64,000 bases of DNA from assembly GCF_007998985.1 (NCBI RefSeq), contig NZ_CP041659.1, positions 1,300,001-1,364,000 on the forward strand, read 5' to 3'. The notes under the pieces are model-generated. The model was not told where the DNA came from. It ran no database searches and worked only from the letters and a program-made list of their open reading frames with translations. Position numbers and translations under genes: made by a program. Positions 56,128 to 64,000 of the stretch are shown here, piece by piece (the stretch's first letter is position 1; each line of letters starts with the position of its first letter). This DNA is from Sphingomonas xanthus. GTDB taxonomy: Bacteria > Pseudomonadota > Alphaproteobacteria > Sphingomonadales > Sphingomonadaceae.

Positions 56128-57324
56128 ATGAGTAGTCCGCGCCTCTTCGACGCAATCGTCATCGGCGCGGGAGCGGCGGGCATGTTCTGCGCCGCGCTTG
56201 CCGGACAGCGCGGGCGCAACGTCTTGCTAGTCGACCATTCGCCAGAGCCCGGCCGCAAGATTCTCATCTCCGGCGGCGGCCGGTGCAACTTCACCAATAT
56301 CGGCGCAGGTGCAGCGAACTTCCTGTCAGCCAATCCCCATTTCGCCAAATCCGCGCTGGGTCGCTTCACTCCGGCGGATTTCCTGAGCCTGGTCGAACGT
56401 CATGGCATCGCCTGGCACGAGAAAACCCTGGGACAGCTGTTCTGCGACGGTTCGGCAAGGCAGATTGTCGCAATGCTGCTCGACGAATGCGCGGCCGGCG
56501 GTGTGGAAACCGCCTTCGGCCTACCAGCTGTCGTCGAGCATCGTGACGGGCAGTTTGAGGTTGGAGTGGGCTCAAGCACGGCGCGGGCACCGGCACTGGT
56601 GCTTGCAACCGGCGGCCTGTCGATCCCCAAGCTTGGCGCGACGAGCTTCGCCTACGATGTGGCGCGCCGGTTCAGGTTAAAAATCGTCGAGCCGCGCCCG
56701 GCGCTGGTCCCGCTGACCCTCGCCGCCGACCAGGCCCTGTTCAAGACGCTGTCGGGCGTATCGGCCGATGTCATCGCCAGCGCCGGTTCGGAAATGTTCC
56801 GCGAGGCCGCTTTGTTTACGCACCGCGGCCTGTCGGGCCCTGCAATCCTTCAGGCGTCGTCCTATTGGCAGCACGGCCAACCGATCAAGATCGACTTTTT
56901 GCCTTCGGTCCAAGGCGGCTGGCTGCGCGAGGCGAAGCGGAACGAACCGCGCGCGCCATTGGCCAGGCTTCTGAATCGGCACCTGCCGGAACGGCTTGGC
57001 CAGGCGCTCACGGACCAGCTGGGCCTGCGGGGCGAATTGGCCAATATTCCCGACCGCGCGCTGGAAGTGGCCGAGCGGCAATTGGCCGGATGGTGCTTCC
57101 ATCCCAACGGCACCGAGGGCTTTGCCAAGGCCGAGGTGACAGCGGGCGGGATCAGCACCGCCGAATTGTCGTCGAAGACAATGGAGGCCAAGCGGATGCC
57201 GGGCCTCTACGCAATCGGCGAGGCGGTCGACGTTACCGGCTGGCTGGGCGGCTATAATTTCCAATGGGCTTGGGCCAGTGGTCATGCCGCGGCAGAGGCG
57301 CTAGCGAACCGTCATCCTTTGTAG
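56128..57324 (+). CDS. BaiN/HI0933-family flavoprotein oxidoreductase
   Basis: 398 aa. FAD Rossmann motif VIGAGAAGMFCAALAG (about 11-26), then GGGRCNFTN (about 50-58) and the closing GWLGGYNFQWAWASGHAAA FAD region. Family NAD(P)/FAD-dependent oxidoreductases, function broadly unknown, related to bile-acid-like or sulfide substrates in a few cases. It sits between the two cox gene blocks but has no evident link to them. Confidence 0.88.
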   Translation: MSSPRLFDAIVIGAGAAGMFCAALAGQRGRNVLLVDHSPEPGRKILISGGGRCNFTNIGAGAANFLSANPHFAKSALGRFTPADFLSLVERHGIAWHEKTLGQLFCDGSARQIVAMLLDECAAGGVETAFGLPAVVEHRDGQFEVGVGSSTARAPALVLATGGLSIPKLGATSFAYDVARRFRLKIVEPRPALVPLTLAADQALFKTLSGVSADVIASAGSEMFREAALFTHRGLSGPAILQASSYWQHGQPIKIDFLPSVQGGWLREAKRNEPRAPLARLLNRHLPERLGQALTDQLGLRGELANIPDRALEVAERQLAGWCFHPNGTEGFAKAEVTAGGISTAELSSKTMEAKRMPGLYAIGEAVDVTGWLGGYNFQWAWASGHAAAEALANRHPL

Positions 57325-57386
57325 GGGTCCACGGGGGCCTTGGCGCATGTGCTACAAGATGGCGGAGTCTGGCTAGACGGATCGGC

Positions 57387-58001
57387 CTAGGGCTTGAGCC
57401 GCGTGGCCTTGCTGATGGTGATAACGGGTTCCAGCATCTGCCCCTTCATCGAACCCTCACCCTTGGTTGGCGAAACCGGCGCTGCGAGAATTTTCTCGAC
57501 GATTTCCATTCCCTCAACGACGCGGCCGAATGCAGCGAAGCCCGGCTCGGCAGCAGTGGCGTCGAAGCCGGGGATATCGGTAGTGAGAATGAAGAAGTCA
57601 GACTTGGCGGTACCAGGTCCAAGGCTGGCCATTGAGATGGTGCCGCGCAGATGCTTGAGGCCGGTGGTCGCGGTGGATTCATGTCCAATCGGCGCGGCGA
57701 GCTTGCGCGCGTCGCTGCGAATCCCGCCTTGTACGATGCCGCCGTCGCCATAGCGCATCGCCCGATAGAAACTTTCGCCGTCGAACTTCCCGCCATCGAC
57801 ATAGGCGAGGAAGTTGGCCGTGGTGAGGGGCGCGCGGCCGCGATCGAGCGCCAGCACAATCCTGCCCGCCGAGGTGTCCAGCGCAACCTTGACCAGGTCA
57901 TCCTTGGCCGGCTCGGCGATCGTCGGGCTGGCAGACTGAGCGGCTAGCGGCGCGGCAAGGGCCATCAGCAGTGGAAGAGCGATTCGGATCATCATGGCCA
58001 C
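57387..58001 (-). CDS. Cyclophilin-type peptidyl-prolyl isomerase, exported
   Basis: 204 aa; M at 58001, 57995 or 57992 could start it, all just before the signal ([19 protein letters not shown]). Cyclophilin fold: [45 protein letters not shown] (counterpart of FHRVI...QGGD), then [19 protein letters not shown] and [14 protein letters not shown]. Periplasmic folding. It is opposite the cox genes and divergent from ctaB. Confidence 0.9.
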   Translation of the reverse strand: MAMMIRIALPLLMALAAPLAAQSASPTIAEPAKDDLVKVALDTSAGRIVLALDRGRAPLTTANFLAYVDGGKFDGESFYRAMRYGDGGIVQGGIRSDARKLAAPIGHESTATTGLKHLRGTISMASLGPGTAKSDFFILTTDIPGFDATAAEPGFAAFGRVVEGMEIVEKILAAPVSPTKGEGSMKGQMLEPVITISKATRLKP

Positions 58002-58084
58002 ATGCTAGCCTAGTGATGCTGAACGCCAAGTGCCTGGCTGCACGGCCCTTTCCTCAATCCGCCCGACACCCTATAGGGCGCGCC

Positions 58085-58996
58085 GTGACCAGCGTTCCGA
58101 TGGATCAGACCCAACCACTTCCCGCCGATTGGCGCGACCTGTTCGCGCTGACGAAGCCGCGCGTCATGAGCCTGGTGGTATTCACCGGCTTGTGCGGCCT
58201 GCTCGCGGCTCCGGGATCGGTCCATCCGGTGCTCGGCTTCACCGCAGTGCTGTGCATCGCGCTAGGCGCGGGCGCAGCGGGAGCGCTCAATCAATGGTAT
58301 GAGCATGACCTCGACGCCAAGATGAAGCGCACCGCCGGGCGACCGCTTCCGTCCGGACGGCTGAGTCGTCAGACCGCGCTGCACTTTGGGGTCGGCCTGT
58401 CGGTCTTTTCGGTTATCCTGATGGACCTTGCGGCCAATCACCTGGCGGCAGGGATCCTGGCCCTGTCTATCCTCTTCTATGTGCTGGTCTATACTGTCTG
58501 GCTGAAGCGTCGGACCGCGCAGAATATTGTCATCGGCGGCGCCGCGGGAGCGTTCCCGCCGCTGATTGGCTGGGCGGCGGTGACCGGCGATGTCACCACC
58601 CTGCCGATCCTTCTGTTCGCGATCATCTTCCTGTGGACCCCGCCCCATTTCTGGGCGCTTTCGCTGTTCGTCCGCACCGATTATGCCAATGCGGGGGTGC
58701 CGATGCTGCCCGTTGTCGCCGGAATCACATCCACCCGCCGGCAGATCGCGCTATACACCTTCCCGATGATCGCTGCCGCGATCGCGCCATGGCCGCTGGG
58801 CCTGACCGGATGGGTTTATGGCGCGGCTTCGGTCGTGCTCAATGCGGTCTTCCTGCTGCTGTCGTCGGCGGTCCTCGCCAACAGGGCAGCCGAACCCGCT
58901 GGGATGGGCCCGGAAAAACGGCTGTTCGCCTATTCCATCCTCTACCTGTTCGCGCTGTTCGGCGCGCTGGTCGTCGACCGCTGGGTGCTGGCATGA
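58085..58996 (+). CDS. ctaB: Protohaem IX farnesyltransferase
   Basis: 303 aa from GTG after AGGG, or 298 aa from the ATG at 58100. Nine helices; [12 protein letters not shown] (start of UbiA domain), [20 protein letters not shown] (first Asp motif) and DVTTLPILL with [27 protein letters not shown] are typical of CtaB/COX10. It makes haem O, used for the aa3 oxidase. Overlaps the next small gene. Confidence 0.95.
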   Translation: MTSVPMDQTQPLPADWRDLFALTKPRVMSLVVFTGLCGLLAAPGSVHPVLGFTAVLCIALGAGAAGALNQWYEHDLDAKMKRTAGRPLPSGRLSRQTALHFGVGLSVFSVILMDLAANHLAAGILALSILFYVLVYTVWLKRRTAQNIVIGGAAGAFPPLIGWAAVTGDVTTLPILLFAIIFLWTPPHFWALSLFVRTDYANAGVPMLPVVAGITSTRRQIALYTFPMIAAAIAPWPLGLTGWVYGAASVVLNAVFLLLSSAVLANRAAEPAGMGPEKRLFAYSILYLFALFGALVVDRWVLA

Positions 58997-59127
58997 TCAA
59001 CAATAGTGATGAAGACCTCGTACGGAAGCGGCAGCGGGAGCGCTCCCGCCTGCTCGCGATCCTGCTCGGCGCGTTCGTCGTCCTGATGTTCGCGATCACA
59101 ATCGCCAAGATGGGACTGAACCAATGA
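58993..59127 (+). CDS. 44-aa membrane protein between ctaB and ctaG (CoxF-like)
   Basis: [20 protein letters not shown]..., one helix (about 20-40). It overlaps ctaB by 4 nt and ctaG by 4 nt (ATGA both), so its place is under tight selection. Small single-helix ORFs at this site are seen in alphaproteobacterial cox clusters (named CoxF in some); role in assembly is inferred. Confidence 0.82.
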   Translation: MINNSDEDLVRKRQRERSRLLAILLGAFVVLMFAITIAKMGLNQ

Positions 59128-59669
59128 CCAGCCTGGCGCAAAAAAACCGGCTGGTGGCAATCCGAGCCGCGCTGTTCGGACTGGCGATGCTCGGCCTCGC
59201 CTTCGCCTCGGTGCCGCTTTACCGGATCTTCTGCCAGGTCACCGGATTCGGGGGGACGACGATGAAGGCCGAAGCCGCGCCAGGGGCGGTTGCCGGCCAG
59301 GTCGGCGTACGGTTCGACGCCAATATCGACCCACGCCTGCCATGGAAGTTCGAACCGGAGCAGACGACCATCCGCGTCAAGCCGGGAGCGAGGACCCAGA
59401 TCCATTATCTGGCGACCAACTATACTGCCCGGACCACCATGGGCACGGCGACCTTCAACGTAACGCCCAGTCAGGCCGGGCAATATTTCAGCAAGATTGA
59501 ATGTTTTTGCTTCAGCGAGCAGGTCCTGAAACCTGGTGAAAGCGTCCGCATGCCTGTGATCTTCTTCGTCGACCCCAAGCTTCGAGAAGACCCCGACACC
59601 GCCCATATCGACGAGATCACGCTCAGCTATACATTTTATCCGGTGGAAAATCCGACAAGCGCTCGCTAG
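59124..59669 (+). CDS. ctaG: Cytochrome c oxidase assembly protein CtaG/Cox11
   Basis: 181 aa. One N-terminal helix (about 12-32), then the copper-binding beta domain with YFSKIECFCFSEQ (Cys-x-Cys, the Cu(I) site) and MPVIFFVDP. Delivers copper to CuB of subunit I. Confidence 0.95.
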   Translation: MTSLAQKNRLVAIRAALFGLAMLGLAFASVPLYRIFCQVTGFGGTTMKAEAAPGAVAGQVGVRFDANIDPRLPWKFEPEQTTIRVKPGARTQIHYLATNYTARTTMGTATFNVTPSQAGQYFSKIECFCFSEQVLKPGESVRMPVIFFVDPKLREDPDTAHIDEITLSYTFYPVENPTSAR

Positions 59670-59699
59670 AGCCGCTGGCAATCAACGGGAACGAGACTC

Positions 59700-60596
59700 A
59701 TGGCCGCGACCAAGAATCACGATTATCACATTCTTCCGCCTGACCAGTGGCCGCTCATCGGCTCCTTCTCCGCGCTCGCCCTCACCGGCGGTGCGGTGAT
59801 GTGGATGCATGACAACGCCTATGGCAAATTCATCTTCTTCGCCGGCCTGCTCGGCGTACTGATCACCATGTTCAGCTGGTGGGCGAATGTCATTCGCGAA
59901 GGCAAGGCGGGCGACCATACGCCCGTGGTCCAGCTTCACCTGCGATACGGTATGATCCTGTTCATCGCTTCGGAGGTGATGTTCTTCGTCGCATGGTTCT
60001 GGGCCTTCTTCTCGGCCGCCCTGTTCCCGCCGCCGATCGAGGTGATCGAAGGTGCGACGCAGGTCATGACCGATCCGGCTGCGGCGCAATGGCCGCCCAA
60101 GGGCGTCCATGTGCTCGATCCCTTCGGTTACCCGCTGCTCAACACCTTCATCCTGCTTTGCTCGGGCACCACGATCACCTGGGCCCACCATGCGATGATC
60201 CACGGGCATCGCGGGGGCGAGCTGAAGGGATTGTGGGGCGCGCTGGGCGTCGGCGAGAATGACGGCCTGAAGAAGGGCCTGTGGCTGACCATCGCGCTTG
60301 GCCTGATCTTCACCGCGGTCCAGGCCTATGAATACGTCCACGCCCCGTTCGACTTTAAGGGCAACATCTACGGCGCGACCTTCTTCATGGCGACCGGGTT
60401 CCACGGCGCCCATGTCATCATCGGCACCATCTTCCTGATCGTCTGCCTCGTCAGGTCCTACAAGGGCGACTTTACGCCCAAGGCCCACTTCGGTTTCGAA
60501 GCGGCGGCCTGGTACTGGCATTTCGTCGACGTGGTGTGGCTGTTCCTGTTCGTTTCCATCTACGTGTGGGGCGGCTGGGGCGCGCCGATGCATTGA
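59700..60596 (+). CDS. coxC: Cytochrome c oxidase subunit III
   Basis: 298 aa, seven helices. MFFVAWFWAFFSAALFP, the HAMIHGHRGGELKG loop and FYWHFVDVVWLFLF (WYWHFVDVVWLF here) are classical. 30 nt after ctaG; ends with TGATG, where the ATG belongs to the next gene. Confidence 0.96.
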   Translation: MAATKNHDYHILPPDQWPLIGSFSALALTGGAVMWMHDNAYGKFIFFAGLLGVLITMFSWWANVIREGKAGDHTPVVQLHLRYGMILFIASEVMFFVAWFWAFFSAALFPPPIEVIEGATQVMTDPAAAQWPPKGVHVLDPFGYPLLNTFILLCSGTTITWAHHAMIHGHRGGELKGLWGALGVGENDGLKKGLWLTIALGLIFTAVQAYEYVHAPFDFKGNIYGATFFMATGFHGAHVIIGTIFLIVCLVRSYKGDFTPKAHFGFEAAAWYWHFVDVVWLFLFVSIYVWGGWGAPMH

Positions 60597-60973
60597 TGAC
60601 GACGGCGCCGACCACCGGCGCCGCGCCGTCGCTGGCGGCGGCGAGTCTGCAGGGGCTTTGTCCCCAGTGCGGGGCGAGGACGCTGTTCGCGGGCCTCGCC
60701 CGCTTCGCGTCGAACTGCCGGCGCTGCGACCTGGATTTTCAGTCCTGCAATGTCGGCGACGGGCCGGCGGCTTTCCTGATCCTGATCGTTGGCGCAATCC
60801 TGGCGGTAGCGGCAATCATGCTCGACCTTTCCGCCAGTCCGTCTTGGTGGGTCCATCTCATCTGGGTCCCCGCGGGCGCGGCGTTGACCCTCGCAGGCTT
60901 GCGGATCGGCAAGGCGGCATTGATCTATCAGGAACATAATCATCGGGCGCGGGAAGGACGGAGAGTGAAATGA
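60596..60973 (+). CDS. DUF983 membrane protein
   Basis: 125 aa. CPQCGARTLFAGLARFASNCRRCDLDF is a CxxC...CxxC zinc-ribbon-like head, then two helices. Common neighbour of coxC in alphaproteobacteria; probably helps oxidase assembly. Overlaps coxC by 1 nt and SURF1 by 4. Confidence 0.9.
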   Translation: MTTAPTTGAAPSLAAASLQGLCPQCGARTLFAGLARFASNCRRCDLDFQSCNVGDGPAAFLILIVGAILAVAAIMLDLSASPSWWVHLIWVPAGAALTLAGLRIGKAALIYQEHNHRAREGRRVK

Positions 60974-61566
60974 TCCGCAAGCTGCCCCTCATCCCAACCA
61001 TCCTGGTGGCCGGTGCGATTGCCGTCATGATCGCGCTCGGTTTCTGGCAATTGCAGCGCAAGACCGAAAAGGATGCGCTGGTCGCCGCCTATGCCGCCGC
61101 CGCGGACAAAGCGCCGATCGGCTGGCCCAGCATGCCGCTCAAGGAACCCTTGCCGCTGTTCCGCTATGCGACGGGCAATTGCCTCGCCGTCACAGCTTTC
61201 CGCACCGCGGCCGGGCAAAACCGGCGGGGGGAGCCCGGCTATCTGGTGATCGCCGACTGCCGCACCGGCGCCGAAGGTCCCGGGATGGCTGTCGAGCTTG
61301 GCTGGTCGAAAAATCCCAACGCCGGGCGGGAGTTCAAGGGAGGACTAGTGAGCGGACTGATCGCACCCGATCGCGTCAGTCGGATGCGCATCGTCGCGGC
61401 CAGCCCTGGCCCGGGACTGGAAGCAAGCGCGCTGCCCTCACCCGAAACGATCCCGAACAATCATCTGAGCTACGCCATTCAATGGTTCCTGTTCGCGGGG
61501 ATAGCCGGAATCATTTATGCGCTTGCCCTCCGGCAACGCTGGCGCAAGGAAGCCGGCAATGGTTGA
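60970..61566 (+). CDS. SURF1-family oxidase assembly protein
   Basis: 198 aa, short for the family. N-terminal helix (about 7-26) with GFWQLQRKTEK, the SURF1 family mark, and a C-terminal helix (about 165-185) preceded by NNHLSYAIQWFLF. Helps insert haem a. Overlaps the M16 gene by 8 nt. Confidence 0.9.
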   Translation: MIRKLPLIPTILVAGAIAVMIALGFWQLQRKTEKDALVAAYAAAADKAPIGWPSMPLKEPLPLFRYATGNCLAVTAFRTAAGQNRRGEPGYLVIADCRTGAEGPGMAVELGWSKNPNAGREFKGGLVSGLIAPDRVSRMRIVAASPGPGLEASALPSPETIPNNHLSYAIQWFLFAGIAGIIYALALRQRWRKEAGNG

Positions 61567-62785
61567 ACTTACGCGTCTGGCCAATGGCGTCACGGTGGCG
61601 ATCGACCCGATGGCGGGGGCCCAGTCGGCGGCGATCGGCCTTTACGCCGCCGTGGGCTCGCGCTCCGAGGCCGACGGCAAGGGTGGACTCGCGCATCTCG
61701 TCGAACATATGGTCTTCAAGGGCGCCCGCGGCCGCGACGCCCGCGCAATCGCCGAAGCGATCGAAGACGTCGGCGGTTCGCTTAATGCCTGGACTGCCCG
61801 CGACCAGACCGTGTTCCATGCCCGCACGCTTGCGCCCGACGTCGGCCTTGCACTCGAACTGATCGCCGACCTGGTCCGCGCGCCGCGGCTCGACGAGAAC
61901 GAGCTGGAGCGGGAGAAGCTGGTGATCCTGTCCGAACTCGGCGAATGCTTGGATGCCCCCGATGACGTAATCCACGACCGGTTGTTCGAGGCTGCCTTCG
62001 GCGATCAGCCCCTGGCTCGGCCGATCCTGGGCACCGAAGCCAGCATCCGCGCCTTGTCGCGCAGCGACTGCACCGGCTGGCTCGACCAGCAGTATCGGCC
62101 AGAACGGCTGGTGATTTCGGCGGCTGGCAAAGTCAATCCAAGCCATATCCTCCTGCTCGCCGAGGCGCTATTCGGCGATCTTGAAGCCATGGCGCCGCCG
62201 GAGATTGCGCCCGCGCTATTTTCCGGCGGCATTCGTGCCGACCGGCGGCCAAGCGAACAAACCCATGTCGGCCTGGCCTTTCCCGGAGTCGCGGCCTCAC
62301 ATCCCGACGCCCCGGCGCTGGCCCTGTTCGCACAGGCGGTCGGCGGAGGCATGTCGTCCCGCCTGTTCCAGGAATTGCGCGAGGACCGCGGTCTTGCCTA
62401 TTCCATCTACAGCTGGACTCAGGGATTTGCCGAAACCGGCGTGTTCGCGATCAACCTGTCGGCGGACAAGGCGCGGGCGCTGGAGGCGCTGAACCTGGCC
62501 CGGGATACGGTCGAACGGGCGGCAGCGGATTTGACGGATGCCGAACTGGCGCGCGCCCGGGCGCAGGTCGAAGCGGGCATCTTGATGGCGCTGGAAACGC
62601 CTCAGGGCCGGGCCGACGCCATGGCCCGGTCGCTGGAGATATTTGGCCGGGTGATGACGATCGAGGAAATGTTGGTCGAGGTTCGCGCGGTGGACGCCGC
62701 AGCAGCGCGGGCGGCGGGCGTGGCGATGCTGTCCGGGCCGCGTGCCATCGCCTCGGTCGGCGGAAAGCTCGCGCTTGCGGCATGA
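61559..62785 (+). CDS. M16 processing-peptidase-like protein
   Basis: 408 aa, no signal peptide. HLVEHMVFKGA (zinc motif HxxEH, about 45-49) and a distal Glu in LSELGE; the second half has GGGMSSRLFQELREDRGLAY. Mitochondrial-processing-peptidase-like type (PqqF/MPP-beta), found next to SURF1 in many alphaproteobacteria. Its substrate is unknown. Confidence 0.9.
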   Translation: MVELTRLANGVTVAIDPMAGAQSAAIGLYAAVGSRSEADGKGGLAHLVEHMVFKGARGRDARAIAEAIEDVGGSLNAWTARDQTVFHARTLAPDVGLALELIADLVRAPRLDENELEREKLVILSELGECLDAPDDVIHDRLFEAAFGDQPLARPILGTEASIRALSRSDCTGWLDQQYRPERLVISAAGKVNPSHILLLAEALFGDLEAMAPPEIAPALFSGGIRADRRPSEQTHVGLAFPGVAASHPDAPALALFAQAVGGGMSSRLFQELREDRGLAYSIYSWTQGFAETGVFAINLSADKARALEALNLARDTVERAAADLTDAELARARAQVEAGILMALETPQGRADAMARSLEIFGRVMTIEEMLVEVRAVDAAAARAAGVAMLSGPRAIASVGGKLALAA

Positions 62786-63666
62786 GCCTCACTGACCTCA
62801 AGACTATCGTTGCCGAACCTTGGAGCGACTGGGCCCTCATCGATTGCGGCGATGGCCGCAAGTATGAGCGCTACGGCCCGATCACCGTGGTTCGTCCCGA
62901 ACCGCAGGCGATGTGGGCCCCGGCGCGCGACGACTGGTCGCCGCACGCAACCTTCATGCCCGGCAGCGACGAGGAGGGCGGCGGGCGGTGGGTCCGGCAT
63001 CGCGACGTGCCGCGGGATTGGCCCTTGGGCCGCGACGGCGTGTGCTTCCATGCCAGCCTGACGCCGTTCCGCCATCTGGGATTCTTCCCCGATATGGCGC
63101 CGCAATGGGACTGGATGCGCGGCAAGATTGCGCAGACCGGCGAGGATGATGCCGAGGTGATGAACCTTTTCGGCTATACCGGGGTCGGAACGCTGCTGAT
63201 GAGCGAGGCGGGCGCCAGAATGGTGCATGTCGACGCGTCGAAGAAATCGGTCGAGGGCGGCCGCTCCAATGCCCAATTGTCGGGCCTGGCCGAACGGCCG
63301 ATCCGCTGGATAGTCGACGATGCAGCCAAGTTCGCCGCTCGCGAAGTCCGGCGCGGACGACGCTACGACGGTATCCTTCTCGACCCGCCTAAGTTCGGCC
63401 GCGGACCCGAAGGCGAGGTCTGGAGGCTGGAGGAACATCTTGCGCCGCTGCTTGCCGATTGCAGAAAGCTGCTCGACGCCGATAGCCGTTTCCTGGTCCT
63501 GACCGTCTATGCGGTGCGCATGTCGGCGCTGAGCATCGGGGAGTTGCTCCGCCAGCTAACCGCCGAGCTAGGAGGGACGGTGGAATGCGGAGAAATGGCG
63601 ATCCGCGAAGAAGCCCGCGGACTGCTACTTCCGACCGCCATTTTTGCGCGCTGGTCGAACAGCTAG
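62782..63666 (+). CDS. SAM-dependent methyltransferase, RlmI/RlmK-like
   Basis: 294 aa. NLFGYTGVGTLLM (SAM loop), HVDASKKSVEGGR and ILLDPPKFGRG (NPPY-like catalytic motif, DPPKF) belong to the Methyltrans_SAM (23S rRNA m5C) group. No PUA domain, so the substrate is not certain. Overlaps M16 by 4 nt. Confidence 0.87.
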   Translation: MSLTDLKTIVAEPWSDWALIDCGDGRKYERYGPITVVRPEPQAMWAPARDDWSPHATFMPGSDEEGGGRWVRHRDVPRDWPLGRDGVCFHASLTPFRHLGFFPDMAPQWDWMRGKIAQTGEDDAEVMNLFGYTGVGTLLMSEAGARMVHVDASKKSVEGGRSNAQLSGLAERPIRWIVDDAAKFAAREVRRGRRYDGILLDPPKFGRGPEGEVWRLEEHLAPLLADCRKLLDADSRFLVLTVYAVRMSALSIGELLRQLTAELGGTVECGEMAIREEARGLLLPTAIFARWSNS

Positions 63667-64000
63667 TTTCGCGCGGCGCGGATCGCGGCCCCGGTCACGA
63701 ACGGGGCGCCCGCGACCAGCAATAACGCCGCCGCAGCCTCCAGCTTGAGTGCAGCGGCGCCATCCTCGCCGGTGGCTGCGGCGCCGAAGATCACCAGCGG
63801 CACGGCCAATGGCATCAGCAGCAGCCCGGCCAGCGCCCCGGCGCGGGGAAGGCCCGCGGTCAGCGCTGCTACGCTTACCGCCAGCGCAGCGAGAGCCGGC
63901 GTCCCGATCGCCAGGGCGACCAAGGTCCTTGCCAGGGTCGGACTGTCGAGCCCGACCAACACGCTGCCCGGGACTGCGGCGATCAGCAGCATCGGACCGA
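63663..64000 (-). CDS. ccmB: Haem exporter permease CcmB, C-terminal part
   Basis: Runs off the right edge; the visible part is the last 112 or so residues, four hydrophobic helices with LPRAGALAGLLLMPLAVPLVIFGAAA, typical of CcmB, the ABC permease of cytochrome c maturation. The frame stays open to base 64000, so the 5' end is outside. Confidence 0.75.
   Translation of the reverse strand, partial: GPMLLIAAVPGSVLVGLDSPTLARTLVALAIGTPALAALAVSVAALTAGLPRAGALAGLLLMPLAVPLVIFGAAATGEDGAAALKLEAAAALLLVAGAPFVTGAAIRAARN

Overview
The window reads as chromosomal DNA of a GC-rich alphaproteobacterium, most probably a sphingomonad (Sphingomonas/Sphingomicrobium type). This rests on the protein style, short leaders, many 4-nt ATGA gene overlaps, a coxBA...ctaB-ctaG-coxC-DUF983-SURF1 cluster of alphaproteobacterial type, and an argCJB-argR operon. 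No rRNA, tRNA, insertion sequence, prophage or CRISPR array was seen. No gene-free stretch exceeds 300 bases.

Left part (1-17 kb) is the most accessory. It opens with the tail of an N-formylglutamate amidohydrolase, coupled to a DUF1704/QEGLA-motif protein with a metallopeptidase-like HExxxH motif and to a glutathione-synthetase-like ATP-grasp enzyme. Facing it is a tight three-gene operon: a two-partner secretion transporter (TpsB), a 1928-aa filamentous-haemagglutinin-type exoprotein (TpsA) with about 13 Gly-rich repeats, and an exported TPR-CHAT protein with an intact His/Cys caspase-like dyad. A near-perfect FNR/FixK-type box lies upstream. Then come hutG/hutI (histidine degradation), a DUF2147 protein, and a Fur box in front of what looks like an in-frame deletion relic of a TonB-receptor/PepSY iron-uptake pair.

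17-35 kb is mostly housekeeping: a GST (YghU type), crcB, DUF808, serS, two tandem alpha/beta hydrolases (the first lacking a normal start), lepA, a CsgG-like protein, a lipoprotein M16 peptidase, purE-purK, a GGDEF cyclase with intact I-site, gpmA coupled to a cytosolic-carboxypeptidase-like M14 peptidase, an M28 peptidase, and rpmJ with its own promoter and terminator.

35-53 kb holds the argC-argJ-argB-argR operon with an ARG-box-like operator in front of argC, purT, a lipoprotein cyclophilin, ybbA/ybbP with divergent tesA, two PilZ genes, two unrelated L,D-transpeptidases, rpsU, an anchored FKBP, an AI-2E/PerM family protein, and the overlapping pyrE-pdxJ-acpS-lepB run.

53-64 kb is the cytochrome c oxidase locus: coxB-coxA with a terminator, then (after a BaiN/HI0933 flavoprotein and a cyclophilin) ctaB, a 44-aa membrane ORF, ctaG, coxC, DUF983, SURF1, an M16 processing peptidase and an RlmI-like methyltransferase. 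The window ends inside a CcmB-like gene. All functions are read from motifs and family knowledge; no database search was run.
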